DNA of 64,000 nucleotides from Oreohelix idahoensis (GCA_024509875.1 JAMPIV010004468.1:1-64000), one strand, 5' to 3'. Numbered from the stretch's first letter, positions 1 to 15,623 are shown. The notes: generated from the letters alone by a model not told the origin. Numbers and translations: made by a program.

Positions 1-3000
1 AATACCTGAGGCCTGTAAACAGTAAATTAATATGAAATTAATATGAAACAAATATAAAGGTATGTTATCAGGCACTCGCAGGAAATAAAGAAGTAGAACA
101 CCAGACAACAGAAAAACAACAGAAATGAGTGGCTTACCCAGGATTTGAACACTGGACCTTCCGTGCGACAACCCCGCCTAGCCATGCAAGCGAATCACAC
201 TATCCGCTCTGCCATCTACGCATCATCAAAAAATGATGTTTCAATGGCAGGTCAATAGTGCGAACCACAATACACGACACCAGAAGTCCTCCATGGGCAG
301 TTCAGCCTATTAATGACGCAATCACTTCTGTTGTATTTCTATCAAGCAGTATAGGCCGAATCCAACAAGACCCTTAGGACCTTAATACTGTGTCCAGTAA
401 ATGATAGTAGACTAGAACAGTGAGAACAGGATAGTGGGTAGGTTTGGTATTGTACAAACATTTATTACAAATAAGGGAGGGAAACCTGAGGCCTGTAAAC
501 AGTAAATTAATATGAAATTAATATGAAACAAATATAAAGGTATGTTATCAGGCACTCGCAGGAAATAAAGAAGTAGAACACCAGACAACAGAAAAACAAC
601 AGACATGAGTGGCTTACCCAGGATTTGAACACTGGACCTTCCGTGCGACAACCCCGCCTAGCCATGCAAGCGAATCACACTATCCGCTCTGCCATCTACG
701 CATCATCAAAAAATGATGTTTCAATGGCAGGTCAATAGTGCGAACCACAATACACGACACCAGAAGTCCTCCATGGGCAGTTCAGCCTATTAATGACGCA
801 ATCACTTCTGTTGTATTTCTATCAAGCAGTATAGGCCGAATCCAACAAGACCCTTAGGACCCTAATACTGTGTCCAGTAAATGATAGTAGACTAGAACAG
901 TGAGAACAGGATAGTGGGTAGGTTTGGTATTGTACAAACATTTATTACAAATAAGGGAGGGAAACTGAGGCCTGTAAACAGTAAATTAATATGAAATTAA
1001 TATGAAACAAATATAAAGGTATGTTATCAGGCACTCGCAGGAAATAAAGAAGTAGAACACCAGACAACAGAAAAACAACAGACATGAGTGGCTTACCCAG
1101 GATTTGAACACTGGACCTTCCGTGCGACAACCCGCCTAGCCATGCAAGCGAATCACACTATCCGCTCTGCCATCTACGCATCATCAAAAAAATGATGTTT
1201 CAATGGCAGGTCAATAGTGCGAACCACAATACACGACACCAGAAGTCCTCCATGGGCAGTTCAGCCTATTAATGACGCAATCACTTCTGTTGTATTTCTA
1301 TCAAGCAGTATAGGCCGAATCCAACAAGACCCTTAGGACCTTAATTCTGTGTCCAGTAAATGATAGTAGACTAGAACAGTGAGAACAGGATAGTGGGTAG
1401 GTTTGGTATTGTACAAACATTTATTACAAATAAGGGAGGGAAACCTGAGGCCTGTAAACAGTTAAATTAATATGAAATTAATATGAAACAAATATAAAGG
1501 TATGTTATCAGGCACTCGCAGGAAATAAAGAAGTAGAACACCAGACAACAGAAAAACAACAGACATGAGTGGCTTACCCAGGATTTGAACACTGGACCTT
1601 CCGTGCGACAACCCGCCTAGCCATGCAAGCGAATCACACTATCCGCTCTGCCATCTACGCATCATCAAAAAAATGATGTTTCAATGGCAGGTCAATAGTG
1701 CGAACCACAATACACGACACCAGAAGTCCTCCATGGGCAGTTCAGCCTATTAATGACGCAATCACTTCTGTTGTATTTCTATCAAGCAGTATAGGCCGAA
1801 TCCAACAAGACCCTTAGGACCTTAATACTGTGTCCAGTAAATGATAGTAGACTAGAACAGTGAGAACAGGATAGTGGGTAGGTTTGGTATTGTACAAACA
1901 TTTATTACAAATAAGGGAGGGAAACCTGAGGCCTGTAAACAGTAAATTAATATGAAATTAATATGAAACAAATATAAAGGTATGTTATCAGGCACTCGCA
2001 GGAAATAAAGAAGTAGAACACCAGACAACAGAAAAACAACAGACATGAGTGGCTTACCCAGGATTTGAACACTGGACCTTCCGTGCGACAACCCCGCCTA
2101 GCCATGCAAGCGAATCACACTATCCGCTCTGCCATCTACGCATCATCAAAAAATGATGTTTCAATGGCAGGTCAATAGTGCGAACCACAATACACGACAC
2201 CAGAAGTCCTCCATGGGCAGTTCAGCCTATTAATGACGCAATCACTTCTGTTGTATTTCTATCAAGCAGTATAGGCCGAATCCAACAAGACCCTTAGGAC
2301 CTTAATACTGTGTCCAGTAAATGATAGTAGACTAGAACAGTGAGAGCAGGATAGTGGGTAGGTTTGGTATTGTACAAACATTTATTACAAATAAGGGAGG
2401 GAAACCTGAGGCCTGTAAACAGTAAATTAATATTAATATGAAACAAATATAAAGGTATGTTATCAGGCACTCGCAGGAAATAAAGAAGTAGAACACCAGA
2501 CAACAGAAAAAACAACAGACATGAGTGGCTTACCCAGGATTTGAACACTGGACCTTCCGTGCGACAACCCCGCCTAGCCATGCAAGCGAATCACACTATC
2601 CGCTCTGCCATCTACGCATCATCACAAAAATGATGTTTCAATGGCAGGTCAATAGTGCGAACCACAATACACGACACCAGAAGTCCTCCATGGGCAGTTC
2701 AGCCTATTAATGACGCAATCACTTCTGTTGTATTTCTATCAAGCAGTATAGGCCGAATCCAACAAGACCCTTAGGACCTTAATACTGTGTCCAGTAAATG
2801 ATAGTAGACTAGAACAGTGAGAACAGGATAGTGGGTAGGTTTGGTATTGTACAAACATTTATTACAAATAAGGGAGGGAAACCTGAGGCCTGTAAACAGT
2901 AAATTAATATGAAATTAATATGAAACAAATATAAAGGTATGTTATCAGGCACTCGCAGGAAATAAAGAAGTAGAACACCAGACAACAGAAAAACAACAGA

Positions 3001-6000
3001 CATGAGTGGCTTACCCAGGATTTGAACACTGGACCTTCCGTGCGACAACCCCGCCTAGCCATGCAAGCGAATCACACTATCCGCTCTGCCATCTACGCAT
3101 CATCAAAAAAAATGATGTTTCAATGGCAGGTCAATAGTGCGAACCACAATACACGACACCAGAAGTCCTCCATGGGCAGTTCAGCCTATTAATGACGCAA
3201 TCACTTCTGTTGTATTTCTATCAAGCAGTATAGGCCGAATCCAACAAGACCCTTAGGACATTAATACTGTGTCCAGTAAATGATAGTAGACTAGAACAGT
3301 GAGAACAGGATAGTGGGTAGGTTTGGTATTGTACAAACATTTATTACAAATAAGGGAGGGAAACCTGAGGCCTGTAAACAGTAAATTAATATGAAATTAA
3401 TATGAAACAAATATAAAGGTATGTTATCAGGCACTCGCAGGAAATAAAGAAGTAGAACACCAGACAACAGAAAAACAACAGACATGAGTGGCTTACCCAG
3501 GATTTGAACACTGGACCTTCCGTGCGACAACCCCGCCTAGCCATGCAAGCGAATCACACTATCCGCTCTGCCATCTACGCATCATCAAAAAATGATGTTT
3601 CAATGGCAGGTCAATAGTGCGAACCACAATACACGACACCAGAAGTCCTCCATGGGCAGTTCAGCCTATTAATGACGCAATCACTTCTGTTGTTTTTCTA
3701 TCAAGCAGTATAGGCCGAATCCAACAAGACCTTAGGACCTTAATACTGTGTCCAGTAAATGATAGTAGACTAGAACAGTGAGAACAGGATAGTGGGTAGG
3801 TTTGGTATTGTACAAACATTTATTACAAATAAGGGAGGGAAACCTGAGGCCTGTAAACAGTAAATTAATATGAAATTAATATGAAACAAATATATAAAGG
3901 TATGTTATCAGGCACTCGCAGGAAATAAAGAAGTAGAACACCAGACAACAGAAAAACAACAGACATGAGTGGCTTACCCAGGATTTGAACACTGGACCTT
4001 CCGTGCGACAACCCCGCCTAGCCATGCAAGCGAATCACACTATCCGCTCTGCCATCTACGCATCATCAAAAAATGATGTTTCAATGGCAGGTCAATAGTG
4101 CGAACCACAATACACGACACCAGAAGTCCTCCATGGGCAGTTCAGCCTATTAATGACGCAATCACTTCTGTTGTATTTCTATCAAGCAGTATAGGCCGAA
4201 TCCAACAAGACCCTTAGGACCTTAATACTGTGTCCAGTAAATGATAGTAGACTAGAACAGTGAGAACAGGATAGTGGGTAGGTTTGGTATTGTACAAACA
4301 TTTATTACAAATAAGGGAGGGAAACCTGAGGCCTGTAAACAGTAAATTAATATGAAATTAATATGAAACAAATATAAAGGTATGTTATCAGGCACTCGCA
4401 GGAAATAAAGAAGTAGAACACCAGACAACAGAAAAAAACAACAGACATGAGTGGCTTACCCAGGATTTGAACACTGGACCTTCCGTGCGACAACCCCGCC
4501 TAGCCATGCAAGCGAATCACACTATCCGCTCTGCCATCTACGCATCATCAAAAAATGATGTTTCAATGGCAGGTCAATAGTGCGAACCACAATACACGAC
4601 ACCAGAAGTCCTCCATGGGCAGTTCAGCCTATTAATGACGCAATCACTTCTGTTGTATTTCTATCAAGCAGTATAGGCCGAATCCAACAAGACCCTTAGG
4701 ACCTTAATACTGTGTCCAGTAAATGATAGTAGACTAGAACAGTGAGAACAGGATAGTGGGTAGGTTTGGTATTGTACAAACATTTATTACAAATAAGGGA
4801 GGGAAACCTGAGGCCTGTAAACAGTAAATTAATATGAAATTAATATGAAACAAATATAAAGGTATGTTATCAGGCACTCGCAGGAAATAAAGAAGTAGAA
4901 CACCAGACAACAGAAAAACAACAGACATGAGTGGCTTACCCAGGATTTGAACACTGGACCTTCCGTGCGACAACCCCGCCTAGCCATGCAAGCGAATCAC
5001 ACTATCCGCTCTGCCATCTACGCATCATCAAAAAATGATGTTTCAATGGCAGGTCAATAGTGCGAACCACAATACACGACACCAGAAGTCCTCCATGGGC
5101 AGTTCAGCCTATTAATGACGCAATCACTTCTGTTGTATTTCTATCAAGCAGTATAGGCCGAATCCAACAAGACCCTTAGGACCTTAATACTGTGTCCAGT
5201 AAATGATAGTAGACTAGAACAGTGAGAACAGGATAGTGGGTAGGTTTGGTATTGTACAAACATTTATTACAAATAAGGGAGGGAAACCTGAGGCCTGTAA
5301 ACAGTAAATTAATATGAAATTAATATGAAACAAATATAAAGGTATGTTATCAGGCACTCGCAGGAAATAAAGAAGTAGAACACCAGACAACAGAAAAACA
5401 ACAGACATGAGTGGCTTACCCAGGATTTGAACACTGGACCTTCCGTGCGACAACCCCGCCTAGCCATGCAAGCGAATCACACTATCCGCTCTGCCATCTA
5501 CGCATCATCAAAAAATGATGTTTCAATGGCAGGTCAATAGTGCGAACCACAATACACGACACCAGAAGTCCTCCATGGGCAGTTCAGCCTATTAATGACG
5601 CAATCACTTCTGTTGTATTTCTATCAAGCAGTATAGGCCGAATCCAACAAGACCCTTAGGACCTTAATACTGTGTCCAGTAAATGATAGTAGACTAGAAC
5701 AGTGAGAACAGGATAGTGGGTAGGTTTGGTATTGTACAAACATTTATTACAAATAAGGGAGGGAAACCTGAGGCCTGTAAACAGTAAATTAATATGAAAT
5801 TAATATGAAACAAATATAAAGGTATGTTATCAGGCACTCGCAGGAAATAAAGAAGTAGAACACCAGACAACAGAAAAACAACAGACATGAGTGGCTTACC
5901 CAGGATTTGAACACTGGACCTTCCGTGCGACAACCCCGCCTAGCCATGCAAGCGAATCACACTATCCGCTCTGCCATCTACGCATCATCAAAAAAATGAT

Positions 6001-7021
6001 GTTTCAATGGCAGGTCAATAGTGCGAACCACAATACACGACACCAGAAGTCCTCCATGGGCAGTTCAGCCTATTAATGACGCAATCACTTCTGTTGTATT
6101 TCTATCAAGCAGGATAGGCCGAATCCAACAAGACCCTTAGGACCTTAATACTGTGTCCAGTAAATGATAGTAGACTAGAACAGTGAGAACAGGATAGTGG
6201 GTAGGTTTGGTATTGTACAAACATTTATTACAAATAAGGGAGGGAAACCTGAGGCCTGTAAACAGTGAAATAATATGAAATTAATATGAAAAAAATATAA
6301 AGGAATGTTATCAGGCACTCGCAGGAAATAAAGAAGTAGAACACCAGACAACAGAAAAACAACAGACATGAGTGGCTTACCCAGGATTTGAACACTGGAC
6401 CTTCCGTGCGACAACCCCGCCTAGCCATGCAAGCGAATCACACTATCCGCTCTGCCATCTACGCATCATCAGAAAATGATGTTTCAATGGCAGGTCAATA
6501 GTGCGAACCACAATACACGACACCAGAAGTCCTCCATGGGCAGTTCAGCCTATTAATGACGCAATCACTTCTGTTGTATTTCTATCAAGCAGTATAGGCC
6601 GAATCAAACAAGACCCTTAGGACCTTAATACTGTGTGCAGTAAATGATAGTAGACTAGAACAGTGAGAACAGGATAGTGGGTAGGTTTGGTATTGTACAA
6701 ACATTTATTACAAATAAGGGAGGGAAACCTGAGGCCTGTAAACAGTAAATTAATATGAAATTAATATGAAACAAATATAAAGGTATGTTATCAGGCACTC
6801 GCAGGAAATAAAGAAGTAGAACACCAGACAACAGAAAAACAACAGACATGAGTGGCTTACCCAGGATTTGAACACTGGACCTTCCGTGCGACAACCCCGC
6901 CTAGCCATGCAAGCGAATCACACTATCCGCTCTGCCATCTACTCATCATCAAAAAATGATGTTTCAATGGCAGGTCAATAGTGCGAACCACAATACACGA
7001 CACCAGAAGTCCTCCATGGGC
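1..7021 (-). repeat. ~480 bp satellite array, left arm
   Basis: About 14.6 head-to-tail monomers of 480-482 bp, with units beginning near 1, 481, 961, 1441, 1921, 2401, 2880, 3361, 3840, 4321, 4800, 5280, 5760, 6243 and 6724. Copies are almost identical apart from scattered single-base changes and small indels, for example a ~9 bp loss near 2434. Each monomer holds a tRNA-like segment on the minus strand (131-222 in the first), so the unit is taken as minus-oriented. The near identity points to recent amplification or homogenisation. The left end runs off the window. A 79-codon open frame recurs in the units but begins at TTG and is not regarded as a gene. Confidence 0.95.
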
Positions 7022-7900
7022 AAGAACATTCTAAGGGAAACATCCTTTAATGAAACGCAATCACTATTTTCTGTTGTATTTCAAATCAAGCAGTATAAGG
7101 CCTGAATCGCAACAAGTACCCTTAGGAATCCCTTATTTAACTGTGTCCAGTAAATTGATTAGTAACACTAGAACAGTGAGTACATGATAAGTGGGTAGTT
7201 GTCAGTTTGGTATCTGTACAAAAACATTTATTACCAAAATATAGGGAGGGAACACCTGGAGGCCCTGTAAACAGTAAAATTAATATGATAAGTTTAAATA
7301 TGAAAACTAATATAACTAAACAGGTATTGTTAATCCAGGCACCTCGCAGAATTAAGATGTAGAACACCAGACAACAGAAAAACAACAGACATGAGTGGCT
7401 TACCCAGGATTTGAAACACTGGACCTTCCGTTGCGAAACCGCCTAGCATGCAAGCGAATCACACTATCCATCTACGCCTCATCATTAAAATAACAACAGA
7501 ATGGATTGCGTCTTTGGCGGGGGGAAGGGGGGAGTGCGTGCGGGGGGTTGAGGGCGTATGGGGGTGGGTCATTAATAGCGCAGAACTGCCCATGAGAGGA
7601 CTTCTTGGATGTCTTGTATTGTGGGTTTCGCTACTAATTGACCTGCAATTGATACACATCATTTTTTTTATGATTTGCGTAGATTGGCAGAGCGAGATAG
7701 TGATGCAATTTCGCTCTATGCCCATTGACTGAGGCGGGGTTTGTTCGCATCGGAAGGTCCAGTGTTTCAACTCCTGGGTTAAGCCACTCATGTCTGTTGT
7801 TTTTCTGTTGTCTGGATAGTCTTCTAGTACTATGCTTTATTTTCCCTGCGAGTGCTCTGATTAACATCCCTTGATAAATTTGTTTCATTATTAATTTCAT
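7022..7900. repeat. degenerate satellite junction where the array inverts
   Basis: From 7022 to about 7487 the sequence is still a left-orientation monomer but carries many one- to five-base insertions. From about 7488 it resumes as the reverse complement of the monomer, equally degenerate, until clean inverted copies begin near 7900. A G-rich block absent from normal monomers lies just after the turning point (7517-7569). The dense small insertions look either like an old diverged core or like poorly corrected long-read sequence; the window alone cannot decide. Confidence 0.8.
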
Positions 7901-9663
7901 TTATTTACTCTTTACAAGCCTTCAAGTTTCCCCTCCCTTATTTGTAATAAATGTTTGTACAATACCAAACCTACCCACTATCCTGTTCTCACTGTTCTAG
8001 TCTACTATCATTTACTGGACACAGTATTAAGGTTCTAAGGGTCTTGTTGGATTCGGCCTATACTGCTTGATAGAAATACAACAGAAGTGATTGCGTCATT
8101 AATAGGCTGAACTGCCCATGGAGGACTTCTGGTGTCGTGTATTGTGGTTCGCACTATTGCCCTGCCATTGAAACATCATTTTTTGATGATGCGTAGATGG
8201 CAGAGCGGATAGTGTGATTCGCTTGCATGGCTAGGCGGGGTTGTCGCACGGAAGGTCCAGTGTTCAAATCCTGGGTAAGCCACTCATGTCTGTTGTTTTT
8301 CTGTTGTCTGGTGTTCTACTTCTTTATTTCCTGCGAGTGCCTGATAACATACCTTTATATTTGTTTCATATTAATTTCATATTAATTTACTGTTTACAGG
8401 CCTCAGGTTTCCCTCCCTTATTTGTAATAAATGTTTGTACAATACCAAACCTACCCACTATCCTGTTCTCACTGTTCTAGTCTACTATCATTTACTGGAC
8501 ACAGTATTAAGGTCCTAAGGGTCTTGTTGGATTCGGCCTATACTGCTTGATAGAAATACAACAGAAGTGATTGCGTCATTAATAGGCTGAACTGCCCATG
8601 GAGGACTTCTGGTGTCGTGTATTGTGGTTCGCACTATTGACCTGCCATTGAAACATCATTTTTTGATGATGCGTAGATGGCAGAGCGGATAGTGTGATTC
8701 GCTTGCATGGCTAGGCGGGGTTGTCGCACGGAAGGTCCAGTGATCAAATCCTGGGTAAGCCACTCATGTCTGTTGTTTTTCTGTTGTCTGGTGTTCTACT
8801 TCTTTATTTCCTGCGAGTGCCTGATAACATACCTTTATATTTGTTTCATTTTAATTTCATATTAATTTACTGTTTACAGGCCTCAGGTTTCCCTCCCTTA
8901 TTTGTAATAAATGTTTGTACAATACCAAACCTACCCACTATCCTGTTCTCACTGTTCTAGTCTACTATCATTTACTGGACACAGTATTAAGGTCCTAAGG
9001 GTCTTGTTGGATTCGGCCTATACTGCTTGATAGAAATACAACAGAAGTGATTGCGTCATTAATAGGCTGAACTGCCCATGGAGGACTTCTGGTGTCGTGT
9101 ATTGTGGTTCGCACTATTGACCTGCCATTGAAACATCATTTTTGATGATGCGTAGATGGCAGAGCGGATAGTGTGATTCGCTTGCATGGCTAGGCGGGGT
9201 TGTCGCACGGAAGGTCCAGTGTTCAAATCCTGGGTAAGCCACTCATGTCTGTTGTTTTTCTGTTGTCTGGTGTTCTACTTCTTTATTTCCTGCGAGTGCC
9301 TGATAACATACCTTTATATTTGTTTCATATTAATTTCATATTAATTTACTGTTTACAGGCCTCAGGTTTCCCTCCCTTATTTGTAATAAATGTTTGTACA
9401 ATACCAAACCTACCCACTATCCTGTTCTCACTGTTCTAGTCTACTATCATTTACTGGACACAGTATTAAGGTCCTAAGGGTCTTGTTGGATTCGGCCTAT
9501 ACTGCTTGATAGAAATACAACAGAAGTGATTGCGTCATTAATAGGCTGAACTGCCCATGGAGGACTTCTGGTGTCGTGTATTGTGGTTCGCACTATTGAC
9601 CTGCCATTGAAACATCATTTTTGATGATGCGTAGATGGCAGAGCGGATAGTGTGATTCGCTTG
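7901..9663 (+). repeat. ~480 bp satellite array, inverted right arm
   Basis: About 3.7 monomers of the same satellite in the opposite orientation, with tRNA-like heads near 8191, 8671, 9150 and 9630. The last copy stops abruptly at about 9663 inside the tRNA-like segment, and the next sequence is the dispersed module seen elsewhere in the window. Together with the left arm it forms a large head-to-head inverted repeat. Confidence 0.93.
8191..8280 (+). other. tRNA-like, SINE-head segment of the satellite monomer
   Basis: Representative copy; the same segment occurs in every monomer. An A-box-like sequence at 8198-8209 matches TRGCNNARYNGG at 11 of 12 positions. A B-box-like sequence at 8261-8271 (TGTTCAAATCC) matches GGTTCGANTCC at 9 of 11. 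Their ~63 bp spacing would suit a long-variable-arm (Ser/Leu type) tRNA. A T5 run about 20 bases downstream could end a pol III transcript of roughly 110 nt. The T stem pairs poorly and the acceptor ends match only partly, so it is a tRNA-derived head, not a working tRNA. Transcription is inferred. Confidence 0.65.
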
Positions 9664-9790
9664 TGAGGTTATGCATGGGCCTGGTAGCCTAATTAAGAAA
9701 AAGAATTAGCTACAGAAACCACGACTGCAAAAGTATTTAAATGTTTGTTGAAGGCTTTCTACAAGGGGACCGATGCAGGTCTGGAACGCT
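9664..9790 (+). repeat. dispersed module M, diverged copy
   Basis: Directly follows the truncated last satellite monomer. It carries the module's landmarks in order: a GGGCCTGGTAGCCT-type stretch, then GCTACAGAAACCACGACTGCAA. The same order of landmarks recurs near 14103, 19690, 54520, 58950 and 60262. From 9790 to 10177 I recognise nothing. Confidence 0.5.
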
Positions 9791-10177
9791 TTTAACATGG
9801 TTATTTTTGTAATCCCATGCATCCTACAACTTCGTTGCCGTAGAGCTTCCGTTAACCTTCGTGTGGTAACGGTTAGTGCAGTCAGTCAACGCCTCTGGTG
9901 AATGTAATATTGCTATGTACATTTATGCCATGTCTACGCTATTGAAGATTTCTGAACTATTTTTATGTCTCGTCAAGAATTAAAAATATGCTATCGTCCA
10001 TAACTTTTCCAACGAGTGCAGATTTTATACGTTACCAGTTGGTCATGTTGTGTTGACCCATCCAGAGTTACCGGGTTCCGTCATTATTATTCAGATCATC
10101 AACATACGCCAAAGTTAAACGGCCCACATCATATTCGCGTTACAAAGATATACGTCGGCCACATATTGTAAGCCCGA

Positions 10178-10591
10178 CAGCCCTGACAACATCATTGTCA
10201 ATGTCAGCTGGACAGCCCTGACAACATCATTGTCAATGTCAGCCGGACAGCCCTGACAACATCATTGTCAATGTCAGCCGGACAGCCCTGACAACATAAT
10301 TGTCAATGTCAGCCGGACAGCCCTGACAACATCATTGTCAATGTCAGCCGGACAGCCCTGACAACAGCATTGTCAATGTCAGCCGGACAGCCCTGACAAA
10401 ATCATTGTCAATGTCAGCCGGACAGCCCTGACAACATCATTGTCAATGTCAGCCGGACAGCCCTGACAACATCATTGTCAATGTCAGCCGGACAGCCCTG
10501 ACAACATCATTGTCAATGTCAGCCGGACAGCACTGACAACATCATTGTCAATGTCAGCCAGACAGCCCTGACAACATCATTGTCAATGTCA
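10178..10591. repeat. 35 bp minisatellite
   Basis: About twelve tandem copies of a 35 bp unit beginning CAGCCCTGACAAC, with starts at 10178, 10213 and so on, and only occasional substitutions. Each unit contains a short inverted repeat (TGACAA facing TTGTCA across five bases). The array ends with a sequence containing GCTCCTTAAGGAGC, reminiscent of the tail of module M. Confidence 0.92.
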
Positions 10592-10734
10592 AGCCAGGTC
10601 TGGCTCCGTGCTCCTTAAGGAGCAAAAGAGAAAAATAATAATATCTAATTGATACATTTTTTATGTATTTTATTTTATATATTTGATACAAAGTTATCTC
10701 GTTTACGTGTCTACTTCTTCTTTATCCTCGTCTT

Positions 10735-10985
10735 CCTCCGTCCTTGGCCGCTGACTGACAAAGTAATCAGTTACCAGCATGCCTGGTGGTGTCTTGCAGC
10801 AACAAACGGTTTCCACTTTGCTCGGTCAACAGCCAGCTTTTGTGTGGGGCCTCAGCTCTGGTTCATGCTTGATATCTCTGCCTCCACAGTTCTGTGCCAG
10901 GTAGCTTTTGGTCGACCATGCTTTCGCTTTTCTTCTGGAGTACATGGCATGGCAGTTCTGGTGATCGCGTACATGTAATTAAGGG
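10735..10985 (-). pseudogene. non-LTR reverse transcriptase C-terminal tail, fragment
   Basis: Minus-strand translation contains the tail typical of LINE reverse transcriptases after the RT domain: a P-E-E-K-R-K-H-G-R-P-K stretch, TWHRTVEAEI, then in a shifted frame KLAVDRAKWKPFVAARH. In family members this lies downstream of the RT domain. Here it is a ~250 bp scrap with at least one stop and one frame change, and no palm or fingers nearby. Confidence 0.6.
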
Positions 10986-11099
10986 AATTTCTAAGAATAA
11001 TTCTGGCTATACAGTCATTGAACACTGAATGAAATTGTAACACTAGCGCAAAGAACAATAACAGCTCATAGTGACTGAAGTCTCGCATTGGACACAGTT

Positions 11100-12265
11100 A
11101 TTAGAAAATAGGTGGTAACTCCAGAAAAGTCCAGATGAAGGTTAATATATGTGATGTGAAACAAAACAGACAAGACAGTTTAAGCCACAGAGGTAAGGTT
11201 TGACAAGAAACTCGGTGATTTTGAGTTATTTGGTCATTTAAGACTCAACAGAAACAACCGCTATCACAATGATTATGTTCTCTTTCTAGTAATATATAAA
11301 TAACAAAATAACATGGTGTAGAATCAGCTTTACAAATAAACATATACAGGAAACACGTGACGTTTTGGGGTTCACCCTTCGTGCATTCGAGTTACAAACA
11401 GGCGACAAAGAGGAATATAGACAGGTCAACAGACAACGGCAGTGGACATAGCGCCTAAAGGACAAAATGATGAATGAATCAAAACATTATGATGTGTGTT
11501 ACAAAAGATGCAAAAATGTAAGAAACGGGACAAGAAAAACGAATATCAACTCAAGAAATGCAACGAAAATTAGAAAATAAATAACAAGGCAAAACACTAT
11601 AACTCTGACGTAATATCACCGAAAAATCTGGATTTATTTACTTATTTACTTATGTTTCTAGTACACGCTGACCACCGTCCTTTTCAGGACGAAAAAGGAA
11701 GAAGAAGAAAAAAAAGAAGAAGAAGAATCTTATGTACCTTGGTTGTAATATGTTCACTGGTTATTTACTCATGATTCTATCCATTTTGCCCATTCCAGGC
11801 GGTTTGTTATGGTTGTAAATGGGCTGTCCTGAATTTTCTAGGGTATTGCTTTTCTTCCACGGCCAGAACCATGCATTTTTCCGATGTTTTGTCAAGACTC
11901 TAAAGAGTCCTTATTCTTGTCTGTCCCTTCAGGTCAAACTATTTGATTTGATCACATTTCTTCCATTGATAGAATTGCTACATCAACTGAACAGTCACTG
12001 CCAGGCATAGCTGTACATAGTTTTATTGTAGAAGAGGTCAAGCCAAATATACATTTAGTAAACATATTGCGGCATTACGTTTAGGCCTTCTTTCATTGTG
12101 ACTTAATTTATAATGCAGAAAAACCACAGAGTCGGACCAGAAACTTGTGTACTAGGTATTACAAAATCATAACAATATAACCGAAACTAAGTATATAGTA
12201 CATTAAAACATATAACTTATTGATCGATTAGAAACTATTTGACGTACATTTCTCTGCGTAAATCC
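11100..12265. other. no recognisable feature
   Basis: AT-rich sequence without a convincing gene. A purine-rich GAAGAA-type stretch lies at about 11695-11730. Two acceptor-like pyrimidine tracts (ending near 11798 and 11933) lead into short open stretches that I cannot assign. Confidence 0.4.
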
Positions 12266-12339
12266 GGACAGGGAACAAACCATGCGGTCCAGTTAGCACA
12301 GCCATGTGATCCAGTTAGTCTGTCTCTTCTGCTCCGCAG

Positions 12340-12515
12340 TGATGGTCGAACAATGGCGAGACTTAGAGTATAATGATGAGGATATTCAAAGGTATCAACC
12401 TTGGCTCAAGATTACTCTTGGCAGAGATACTCGTATAAATAGAAGAATGAGGCTTCTACTTCAGGGAGCCAGACAGGAATTTAAAACATCAGGATTATCA
12501 ACTGAAATCATATAA
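12340..12515 (+). CDS. exon-like block alpha, copy 1
   Basis: A pyrimidine-rich tract ending in CTCCGCAG (to 12339) looks like a strong 3' splice site. It leads into 58 codons ending in TAA at 12513-12515. The product is charged (WRDLEYNDED near its start, then arginine-rich) with no family I recognise. Two further copies, each also preceded by an acceptor-like tract, lie at 20629 and 20976 but are frameshifted or shortened. I infer duplicated terminal exons of a host gene; a repeat family carrying a splice acceptor is the alternative. Confidence 0.35.
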
Positions 12516-12654
12516 GCTGTCGTGAACTTTTTATCTTCCCGCCCCTTCTCTAAGGAAAAAGAAATTTGCTCATATTGTTTGTGCCCCAAACTGAAATAAT
12601 TCCCTAAATTATTACTTTAATAGCATTGGATAGTTATGTATTTAAATTAACTGA

Positions 12655-13418
<764 letters not shown>

Positions 13419-13679
13419 CTTAACCAGCGGCACTTGGGCTTTCAGCCCTTCGGCCCAATGACATATCATTGCGAGGCTGGGGAACCTGAGGACTTTCCTT
13501 CCAACCCGGTCAGGAGCTTCGCTCCTTCCCATCCACAGAGGGTTTATCACAGGAGCCGTTCAGGCTATTCAGTCAAATTTCCGGCCGTAAACATTTCTTC
13601 AAACGCCGACGCCCGGGTTTGAACCATGAACACCTGGTCGCCAGTACAACGCCGAAGCCATTACACCAGCGCGGCTCCC

Positions 13680-13680
<1 letters not shown>
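13419..13680 (-). mobile_element. tRNA-derived SINE with poly(A) tail
   Basis: Read on the minus strand it starts GGAGCCGCGCTGGTGTAATGG. The A-box-like sequence (13658-13669) matches the consensus at 10 of 12 positions and the B box GGTTCAAACCC (13615-13625) at 9 of 11. A ~170 bp non-tRNA body follows and ends in poly(A), seen as T at 13388-13418. This head, body and tail layout is diagnostic of a SINE. Its body does not resemble the SINE at 58275, so it is a separate family. Confidence 0.8.

Positions 13681-13754
<74 letters not shown>
13681..13754. repeat. (TA)n microsatellite
   Basis: About 70 bp of TA repeats ending in a short TG run, abutting the solo LTR. Confidence 0.9.

Positions 13755-15623
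<1,869 letters not shown>

Noticed and set aside
131..222. Functional tRNA-Ser/Leu genes in the satellite
   Set aside because: The T stem has mismatches at two of five positions, the acceptor ends match only partly and no plausible anticodon arm was found; a tRNA-derived head is the better reading.
8241..8480. 79-codon hydrophobic open frame repeated in satellite monomers
   Set aside because: It starts with TTG, not ATG. Its preservation is explained by the near identity of the whole monomer, noncoding parts included, and degenerate units break it freely.
10178..10591. Array resembling a CRISPR
   Set aside because: The units are contiguous with no unique spacers, and the genome is eukaryotic. 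The same applies to the 26, 41 and 51 bp arrays.
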